Source of the DNA: Burkholderiaceae bacterium
GTDB taxonomy: Bacteria > Pseudomonadota > Gammaproteobacteria > Burkholderiales > Burkholderiaceae_E
Direction: 5' to 3'
Assembly (NCBI GenBank): GCA_023258775.1
Contig: JALQWJ010000099.1
Location: 280 to 6,040 of the forward strand
Length of the DNA: 5,761 nucleotides
This document shows positions 1 to 4,729 of the stretch, one piece after another. How positions within the stretch are numbered: the first letter of the stretch is position 1; each line of letters begins with the position of its first letter. The notes beneath the pieces are model-generated. The model was given only the letters and a program-made list of their open reading frames with translations. It was not told the DNA's origin and made no database searches. The position numbers and the translations under genes were made by a program.

Positions 1-309
1 GCTTTATTACAGTCTGCTTTTGATAGCGCAAGGGCTTCGCTTGCGCTATCCGATACAAGCAGTTTGCCCATGCTGAGAACCACCCTTCATAGGCTAGCGG
101 GTGCCTTGAGCCTTGTGGGATACCGAGAGGCTGCTAGTCGATTGCATGCGATGGAGAAGCACTGCCTAGATGCCGAACATAGGCGCTTAAATGTTGATAC
201 GTTGGTCACTGGTCTTAAGCGTTTACTTCATTCACTGCTTTCAGCCGTTGGTGCACAACTTACCCAGCTTGAGACTAGTTCTGACAAGGAGTTACACCAT
301 GCTCGTTGA
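1..309 (+). CDS. C-terminal part of an HPt (histidine phosphotransfer) domain protein, 5' end outside window
   Basis: The frame is open from base 1 to the TGA at 307-309 (102 visible residues), so the gene begins upstream. A first internal ATG at 64 would cut away the helix before the active site and is unlikely to be the start. The visible part contains a helix with the HPt signature HxLxGxxxxxG: HRLAGALSLVG, with the likely phospho-accepting His at visible residue 30, followed by a second helix (YREAASRLHAMEKHC) as in HPt four-helix bundles. Family knowledge: such domains relay phosphate between receiver domains, either as small proteins or at the end of hybrid sensor kinases; which applies here cannot be seen. 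The usual HxLKG lysine is alanine here. The gene overlaps the downstream receiver gene by 11 nt, implying translational coupling and a shared relay. The HPt assignment is fairly sure; the full-length architecture is unknown. Confidence 0.75.
   Translation, partial: ALLQSAFDSARASLALSDTSSLPMLRTTLHRLAGALSLVGYREAASRLHAMEKHCLDAEHRRLNVDTLVTGLKRLLHSLLSAVGAQLTQLETSSDKELHHAR
22..50. repeat. Perfect 11-bp inverted repeat (hairpin) inside the HPt coding sequence
   Basis: GATAGCGCAAG at 22-32 is the exact reverse complement of CTTGCGCTATC at 40-50, separated by a 7-base loop (33-39, GGCTTCG). It lies in an open reading frame and no run of T follows, so it is not an ordinary intrinsic terminator. I see no second copy in the window. 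It may be a chance product of coding sequence, an mRNA structure, or a relic of a dispersed palindromic repeat. Confidence 0.8.
286..291 (+). promoter_or_regulatory. Ribosome binding site deciding the receiver-gene start
   Basis: AAGGAG lies 7 bases before the ATG at 299. It favours 299 over the in-frame upstream ATG at 191, which would add 36 residues lying wholly inside the HPt gene and unlike any receiver N-terminus, and over the ATG at 317. Confidence 0.8.
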
Positions 310-697
310 TCCCCAAATGCGTCGCGTGCTTGCCATTGATGATGACCTCACCAGCTTAACCATGATTACGCTGGCCTGTCGATCAATTCAATCCAATATT
401 CGCCTTCAATCGGCAAGTACCGTGGAACGTGCAAATTGGCTTTGTCGTCAAGAGCGATTTGATTTGATTATTCTCGATCATCAACTTGGCAATATGTCTG
501 GGCTTGAGTGGCTCGACGGCGTTCGCTCTCATCTTAGGCCAAGCACCGCGGTAGTGGTGTTTAGCGGCGAACTTAAAGCCACTGATCTGCGTGAATACCA
601 GCGTCGCGGTGTACTGCAAGTACTTTGTAAGCGTAGCCTAACCCTTGGTCGTCTGGGTTCTACCTTGAAATCGGCCTTTGAGATGGCTTGCGTCTAG
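299..697 (+). CDS. Single-domain response regulator (CheY-like receiver)
   Basis: This gene encodes a 132-residue protein that is a receiver domain with no output domain. Visible landmarks: beta-1 RRVLAIDDD with the acidic pair D14-D15 for Mg2+ binding, the phospho-acceptor D60 in LIILDHQLGNMSGLEWL, the switch serine S89 in VVVFSGE, and the conserved lysine K111 in VLCKRS. The lysine is normally followed by proline (KP); here it is KR. The start at 299 is set by the AAGGAG Shine-Dalgarno sequence and gives a normal receiver length. It overlaps the HPt gene by 11 nt, so the two are probably translated together. Known for the family: such proteins act through protein-protein contact or as phosphate carriers or sinks. 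Inference: its partner is the upstream HPt protein. The output is unknown, and chemotaxis or motility cannot be concluded from what is visible. An 85-bp gap follows, without a convincing terminator. Confidence 0.9.
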   Translation: MLVDPQMRRVLAIDDDLTSLTMITLACRSIQSNIRLQSASTVERANWLCRQERFDLIILDHQLGNMSGLEWLDGVRSHLRPSTAVVVFSGELKATDLREYQRRGVLQVLCKRSLTLGRLGSTLKSAFEMACV

Positions 698-782
698 CCA
701 CCGGGCAACAACTTGGTTATTTGATCGGGCGGCCGGCTGAAGCTACTGAATAGCAGCAGCTTTCCAATGGCAGAATGGCGAC

Positions 783-1193
783 ATGATGATCAGACGATTT
801 AAGCCCGGTCTCGTAGCGCTGCTATTGACTGCTTGCACCACGCCGCAAGAGCGCGCAATTAGTGATTTTTGCGAGCGTGAGGCTTTGCGCGAGTTGCCTG
901 TCGACACCATCATCGTTCCGGTCACAAGGCCTATTTATGTCGGTGAACGAGTTGTTGGCGCCCGTCGTGTTTGCAAAACAAGGGAGCGACAAGTCGCCAA
1001 AGACGACAAGGGTCGAAGCGAAAAGCTTACTGAGACCGTCTGCACTGATGAGCCCGTGACTAAGCCGATATATAGGGATGTCCTGGTTCAAGAGCCCATG
1101 GATCGAAATCAAGGCCCTCGAGCTTCGTATGTCGGTCTTTGTCGACGCCAAGCGATTCAGCAAGGCATGTTTGCTGATGTGAAGGCAAGGTGA
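783..1193 (+). CDS. Small predicted lipoprotein of unknown function, upstream of a two-component system
   Basis: This gene encodes 136 residues. The N-terminus is a short lipoprotein signal: basic start (MMIRRFK), hydrophobic core, then lipobox LTAC with the lipidated cysteine C18. Threonines follow at +2 and +3 with no Asp at +2, so outer-membrane sorting is expected under the E. coli rule. The mature part is highly charged and contains PVTRPIY at 46-52 and PVTKPIY at 91-97, an internal duplication 45 residues apart, plus four further cysteines (C30, C64, C87, C120) that could form two disulfides. I do not recognise the family. No good Shine-Dalgarno sequence precedes the start; ATG 783 and ATG 786 are equally possible and no other in-frame start lies close upstream. 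The response regulator starts 6 bases after the stop, so the genes are very probably one transcript. Inference: it may sense or modulate an envelope signal for the kinase. Confidence 0.8.
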   Translation: MMIRRFKPGLVALLLTACTTPQERAISDFCEREALRELPVDTIIVPVTRPIYVGERVVGARRVCKTRERQVAKDDKGRSEKLTETVCTDEPVTKPIYRDVLVQEPMDRNQGPRASYVGLCRRQAIQQGMFADVKAR

Positions 1194-1199
1194 TTCACG

Positions 1200-1880
1200 A
1201 TGCGCGTTTTGTTGGTTGAGGATGATCAATTACTCGCTGATGCCCTGCGATTGGCGCTGTCCCAAGCCGCTCACCAGGTTGATGTGGTCGACGATGGCGA
1301 GCTCGCCGATCAGGCATTGCGCGATGCAAGCTATGACTTGGCGGTTCTTGACATTGGATTACCCAACATGAACGGTCGCGATGTATTGCGGCGCTTAAGG
1401 CAACGTAACGCTGGAACCCCAGTGCTTGTTCTGAGTGCGCTTGAGCGGCTTGAAGACCGCGTCGAGTTGCTCAACCTAGGAGCGGATGACTTCCTACAAA
1501 AACCCTTTCACCTTAGCGAACTCGATGCGCGGGTTAAAGCGCTACTTCGACGCGCGCACAGGCACGCAAAAAATGAGGTAGAACTGGGAAGAATTCGACT
1601 CGATATGGATGCTAGACGTTGCTTTGTCGATCAGGTGGCTGTCGATCTGACTGCTCGCGAGTTTGCAGTCCTTGAGCTGTTATTGCTGCGAGCCGGGCGT
1701 GTGATCACACGCAGTCAAATTTTGGACTTGCTCTATGGTTGGGAAGACAATCAGGCCACCAATACAGTCGAAGTTCTGGTTTATAGACTTCGTAAAAAGC
1801 TAGATTTTTCGGGTTGGGATCTTAAGACGATTCGGGGCATGGGTTATTTACTCGAAGTGCATCGAGGCTCGATTGGCTGA
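1200..1880 (+). CDS. OmpR/PhoB-family response regulator (QseB/TctD-like)
   Basis: This 226-residue DNA-binding regulator has the usual length for the family. The receiver domain (about 1-117) shows acidic residues in VLLVEDD (E7, D8, D9), phospho-acceptor D51 in LAVLDIGLPNMNG, switch S79 in VLVLSA, and K101-P102 in FLQKPF. The C-terminal winged helix (about 127-220) has LTAREFAVLELLL, then the recognition-helix region with TNTVEVLVYRLRKKL and the terminal hairpin TIRGMGYLL. AAGGTGA at 1187-1193, overlapping the lipoprotein stop, lies 6 bases before the ATG and acts as ribosome binding site. The gene sits between the lipoprotein and its cognate kinase, which starts inside its last codons. Phosphorylated family members bind direct repeats spaced by 10-11 bp; such repeats lie just after the kinase gene (3326-3360), so control of the terC-like gene is a reasonable inference. 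The signal and regulon are unknown. Confidence 0.95.
   Translation: MRVLLVEDDQLLADALRLALSQAAHQVDVVDDGELADQALRDASYDLAVLDIGLPNMNGRDVLRRLRQRNAGTPVLVLSALERLEDRVELLNLGADDFLQKPFHLSELDARVKALLRRAHRHAKNEVELGRIRLDMDARRCFVDQVAVDLTAREFAVLELLLLRAGRVITRSQILDLLYGWEDNQATNTVEVLVYRLRKKLDFSGWDLKTIRGMGYLLEVHRGSIG
1864..1867 (+). promoter_or_regulatory. Ribosome binding site for the TTG-started kinase gene
   Basis: GAGG within the last codons of the response regulator lies 5 bases before the TTG at 1873. The kinase frame has no ATG or GTG between this point and the first membrane segment, which supports TTG as the start. Confidence 0.5.
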
Positions 1881-3315
1881 GGCATTCAAGCGAACGACGA
1901 ATGCATCAGATGCCGATAGCTCGATTCGTTCGAGGCTTTATAGAGCGCTTATTGTTCCTCTCTTGGCCCTCGTCGTTGTCGATGCATTCATCGGCTATGA
2001 AATGGCCCATCGATTTGCAGCTCAGGCCTACGACGAGGCCTTGCAGTTGATTGCGGAAGACAGCCTGGAGCAGCTTCAATCCTTAGATCGATCTACCTTG
2101 CTCACTGATCAACGAAGCTTGAATCTGTTCACAGTTCAGGGAAGGCAGGGCGTTCTTAGAGCGATTTTTGATGATCATAATCATTTGATCCTCGGGGCGA
2201 GGATCCCATCTGCCGAGCACGCAGCGCTAATGACCATGGTTGTGGATCAGGCGGGTAGACGATGGCGCATTTATAACGTAAGCCTTGAAGGCCAGCCTAT
2301 CCGTGTTATGCAGATTACGATAGGAACGGCATCGCCCCTTACCCTGCGGGTTGCAGAGGATCGGACCCGAAGTGTAGAACTCGAGCACTTGATTCATTCA
2401 CTCGTCCTCACTCCCCAGCTTATTCTGATTGCTGCCCTATTGTGGATTATTCAGCAAGCGGTCAATCATGGGCTATCCCCGATGCGCCGCTTGGGGGCGC
2501 TGATCGTGTCGCTAAAGGGGGAGGCAAGACTACATAATTTATCGCGTCAGATTCCAGCTGAGGCCAAGCCTTTGGTCGAAGCGATTGATCAGCTGCTAGA
2601 TCGACTTAGTGCCGCGAAGGACCTTCAGGATCGATTTATTGCCGACGCAGCACACCAACTCAAAACACCACTTGCTGCGATTATTACTTATAGCGAACTG
2701 CTTGAACGCAGCCAGCTCAATCAAGAGCAGCGCGCAAGTCTAGCGAATCTACAGGCGGGATCCGAACGATTATCGCGCATGCTCAAGCAATTGTTGGCCT
2801 ACCTGCGCAATGCTCCGGAGTCGCCGCGACTGCTTGCCATGCAAGAGATCAACCTATCCGAGCTCGTTCAGGACGCAGCGCTCGAGTGGGCACCACAGGC
2901 GATTACCAAAGGCCAGGATTTTGGTTTGGGTGTAATCGCTGCCGATCAGCGAGTGTTGGCAGACGCTACACGGCTGCGCGAAATGCTCGATAACCTGATT
3001 GATAACGCTATACGTTATAGCCCTAAAGGCAGTCAGATTAGTCTTTCGCTTCTGGCCGCGCCCGAGTGCTGCATTCAGGTCGAAGACAGTGCGCCGGAGA
3101 TTCAAGCTTCAGAACGCATGCGGATTTTTGAACGTTTTTATCGCATACCAGGTACCCGTCAGCAAGGTAGCGGCTTAGGGCTCGCAATCGTGCGCGATAT
3201 TGCAGCTCTGCATGGTGCCAAGGTTTTTGTAAAGCCTAGAGCCCATGCACAAGGCAATTGCTTTGAAGTTGTTTTTCCAGCTCAGCGTAAGCAAAAGGAT
3301 GCTTCTCTGTTCTAG
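1873..3315 (+). CDS. Membrane sensor histidine kinase (TctE/QseC-type)
   Basis: This gene encodes 480 residues. Domains in order: cytoplasmic N-terminus; membrane segment about 26-46; periplasmic sensor region about 47-173, resembling the 2CSK_N region of TctE-type kinases; membrane segment about 175-197; HAMP-like linker (GLSPMRRLGAL ... PLVEAIDQLLDRL); dimerisation domain with H-box AAHQLKTPLA, phospho-acceptor H261; ATPase domain with N-box LDNLIDNAIRYSP (N378), F-box IFERFYR and G2 box GSGLGLAIV (432-440). The G1 box is DSAPEI (405-410), keeping the adenine-binding Asp but lacking both glycines of DxGxG, which is unusual. The start is TTG, 8 nt inside the response-regulator gene and preceded by GAGG; the next candidate starts fall in the first membrane segment. 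Such coupling is typical of cognate pairs. The kinase would phosphorylate D51 of the upstream regulator. The ligand is unknown; TctE (tricarboxylates) and QseC similarities do not fix it. Confidence 0.93.
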   Translation: MAEAFKRTTNASDADSSIRSRLYRALIVPLLALVVVDAFIGYEMAHRFAAQAYDEALQLIAEDSLEQLQSLDRSTLLTDQRSLNLFTVQGRQGVLRAIFDDHNHLILGARIPSAEHAALMTMVVDQAGRRWRIYNVSLEGQPIRVMQITIGTASPLTLRVAEDRTRSVELEHLIHSLVLTPQLILIAALLWIIQQAVNHGLSPMRRLGALIVSLKGEARLHNLSRQIPAEAKPLVEAIDQLLDRLSAAKDLQDRFIADAAHQLKTPLAAIITYSELLERSQLNQEQRASLANLQAGSERLSRMLKQLLAYLRNAPESPRLLAMQEINLSELVQDAALEWAPQAITKGQDFGLGVIAADQRVLADATRLREMLDNLIDNAIRYSPKGSQISLSLLAAPECCIQVEDSAPEIQASERMRIFERFYRIPGTRQQGSGLGLAIVRDIAALHGAKVFVKPRAHAQGNCFEVVFPAQRKQKDASLF

Positions 3316-3325
3316 CGACGTTTTG

Positions 3326-3360
3326 TGTTCATTTATTGTTCATGTTCGGATTATGTTGAT
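3326..3360 (+). promoter_or_regulatory. Phased TGTTCAT direct repeats, candidate response-regulator operator and promoter region
   Basis: TGTTCAT occurs at 3326-3332 and 3337-3343, exactly 11 bp apart. Related copies TGTTCGG (3343-3349) and TGTTGAT (3354-3360) are again 11 bp apart. An 11-bp direct repeat of a 7-bp unit is the layout of PhoB/OmpR-class sites. A weak -10-like TATGTT (3352-3357) has TTCATT (3328-3333) 18 bp upstream as a poor -35, so the repeats would overlap the -35, as for activator-dependent promoters. This is the only sizeable intergenic space before the terC-like gene. The repeats are seen directly; the function is inferred. Confidence 0.45.
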
Positions 3361-3418
3361 GCCATTCATTAGTTAGCTTCGGTGCATGTGATGACGCTAG
3401 CCTGCAGGGATTACTTGT

Positions 3419-3423
3419 AGGAG
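3419..3423 (+). promoter_or_regulatory. Ribosome binding site of the terC-like gene
   Basis: AGGAG lies 9 bases before the ATG at 3433 and 15 bases before the alternative in-frame ATG at 3439, which favours 3433. Confidence 0.7.
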
Positions 3424-3432
3424 AACTGTCGC

Positions 3433-4200
3433 ATGGACATGCTTTCAACATCGGCCTTCTGGGTTGCGCTTGCGCAGATCATGGTCGTGAATATTATGCT
3501 CAGCGGGGATAACGCTGTCGTGATCGCGCTTGCTAGTCGATCACTGCCGCCAAAACAACAAAAAATGGCCATTCTTTTTGGTAGCGGCGCAGCTATTGTA
3601 CTAAGAATTATACTTACATTCTTCGCTGTCATGCTGATGGAATTACCTTACTTGAAGCTGGTGGGTGGTTTGGCCCTGCTTTGGATTGCAACAAGTATGC
3701 TTAATTCCAATAACGGCGAGGGCGAGCTTGAGTCGCATTCAAACTTATGGGCAGCGGTTCGAACAATTCTTGTTGCAGACTTCATCATGAGCTTAGACAA
3801 CGTTATCGGCGTTGCTGCGGCTGCCAAGGGTAATTATGTCTTGCTGGTCATCGGTCTGGCCTTGAGCATTCCTCTGATTATTTATGGAAGTCAGATCATT
3901 CTGAAACTCATGGAGCGCTTTCCACTCATTATCTTAGGTGGTGCAGCGCTTCTCGGATGGGTTGCTGGTGACATGATGATTGCTGATCATGTGCTTGAGC
4001 CCTATCTTGCATCGCACAGTGCGCTTGCTCATTGGTTTGCGCCCGCACTGTGTGCCGTTGCTGTGGTGGTGGTGGGTAAGTGGCTCGACAGTCGTGCGCA
4101 TGCGGCACGACAATCCCAAACGCAAACCGAAGAGTCTCCTGTCACATTCGGGCCCGGAAGCAATGCAAACGGTACTGATTCCAACAGGGCTGGGTCTTGA
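3433..4200 (+). CDS. TerC/YjbE-family integral membrane protein, probable metal-ion (Mn) exporter
   Basis: This gene encodes 255 residues, mostly membrane helices with two family-defining acidic repeats: NIMLSGDNAVVIALA (D26-N27) and ADFIMSLDNVIGVAAAAKG (D116, D122-N123), one in each half of the protein, as expected for TerC proteins. A further membrane acidic residue is D180. The second half contains more helices up to about residue 216. The last 35 or so residues form a polar, probably cytoplasmic tail rich in N, S, T and Q. Known for the family: the YjbE/YkoY/Alx branch exports Mn2+ and helps load secreted metalloenzymes, often under the yybP-ykoY Mn riboswitch. I cannot recognise that riboswitch in the 117-bp leader here, so control may instead come from the phased repeats. 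The tail-coding sequence overlaps the next gene by 38 nt, suggesting coupled translation. The family is certain; the substrate is inferred. Confidence 0.92.
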   Translation: MDMLSTSAFWVALAQIMVVNIMLSGDNAVVIALASRSLPPKQQKMAILFGSGAAIVLRIILTFFAVMLMELPYLKLVGGLALLWIATSMLNSNNGEGELESHSNLWAAVRTILVADFIMSLDNVIGVAAAAKGNYVLLVIGLALSIPLIIYGSQIILKLMERFPLIILGGAALLGWVAGDMMIADHVLEPYLASHSALAHWFAPALCAVAVVVVGKWLDSRAHAARQSQTQTEESPVTFGPGSNANGTDSNRAGS

Positions 4201-4729
4201 CCCCGAGGCGCTTCAAAGCCACTTGAAGCGCCTTCACCATTACGGCGGAGTTCGTGTGCACCTATTATCGGTGCAACCGCGTTATAACGGCCATGTGCGA
4301 ATGTACCTTGGCGAGGCACTGGTTAAAGCAGTGATTCGTAAGGATGCTGAACGTGAGTTTGCGCCCTGGCGGGGACTGCTTGAGAGAGCCGCCATTCCCT
4401 ACTCGCAACACATCGAGCTTGGTATCAAAGCAGAGACGATTGTTCGTTTTGCCCAGCAAATGCGCTGCAGGCGTATCGTCTTGGGCAAGGCGCCTCAGAG
4501 CTGGTTAAGGCGTGTTCTTAGAGGCGCGCTTAAGGGCCGCTTACTTGACATCGCTCGGGCCTTGGGGATTAAGTTAGATCTGTGCGACAAGGTTCATCCG
4601 CCGCAGGTGCAACGCGTTACAACACCCTCAGGACCGAAAGGTGCAGAAGTGTTAGGCTTGAAGCGATGCGAGTGGTTTTGTTTTTGCTCGCCCTTCATGC
4701 GGGCGTCTGCGGAGCGGTCGGCGCGGTAG
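4163..4729 (+). CDS. Universal stress protein (UspA)-like protein, ATP motif lost
   Basis: This gene encodes 188 residues from ATG 4163. Residues 1-141 look like one USP domain: beta-1 MQTVLIPTG, a beta strand RVHLLSVQP after the first helix, and the late segment GIKAETIVRFAQQMRCRRIVLGK, corresponding to the family's helix-strand region ending in VxG. The family's nucleotide motif Gx2Gx9G(S/T) is not seen after LGK (108-109); the segment is instead basic (SWLRRVLRGALKGRL). Residues 142-188 are a tail unlike the domain, and its last 21 codons lie inside the receptor gene. The start is placed at the first strand of the fold; GGAAG at 4156-4160 is only 2 bases away, so initiation probably relies on coupling with the terC-like gene, overlapped by 38 nt. 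In-frame ATG 4100 would add residues unlike a USP start. The biochemical role is unknown; I infer a non-ATP-binding USP-like protein linked to the exporter. Confidence 0.72.
   Translation: MQTVLIPTGLGLDPEALQSHLKRLHHYGGVRVHLLSVQPRYNGHVRMYLGEALVKAVIRKDAEREFAPWRGLLERAAIPYSQHIELGIKAETIVRFAQQMRCRRIVLGKAPQSWLRRVLRGALKGRLLDIARALGIKLDLCDKVHPPQVQRVTTPSGPKGAEVLGLKRCEWFCFCSPFMRASAERSAR
4545..4573 (+). promoter_or_regulatory. Possible internal promoter ahead of the TonB-receptor gene
   Basis: A perfect -35 hexamer TTGACA (4545-4550) is followed after 17 bp by ATTAAG (4568-4573), a poor -10. It lies inside the USP-like gene about 90 bp before the receptor ATG. No recognisable Fur box is nearby. The -10 is weak and this may be chance. 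Confidence 0.25.

Noticed and set aside
191..298. 36-residue N-terminal extension of the receiver protein from ATG 191
   Set aside because: It lies in the HPt gene in another frame and does not look like part of a receiver; AAGGAG points to the ATG at 299.
698..782. Terminator or promoter between the receiver and lipoprotein genes
   Set aside because: There are GC-rich palindromic bits (GCCGGC) and an imperfect AAGCT/AGCTT pairing, but no stable stem with a T-run and no well-spaced -35/-10 pair.
822..1229. Antisense 135-codon open frame across the lipoprotein gene
   Set aside because: It mirrors the + strand gene, which has a signal peptide, lipobox and operon context; the antisense product has no recognisable domain.
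3007..3021. Short palindrome GCTATA-CGT-TATAGC
   Set aside because: Only 6-bp arms, inside the N-box codons of the kinase; explained by coding sequence.
3316..3432. yybP-ykoY Mn riboswitch, expected ahead of many YjbE/Alx genes
   Set aside because: I could not find the conserved paired elements of that aptamer in this 117-bp leader; a covariance-model scan would settle it.
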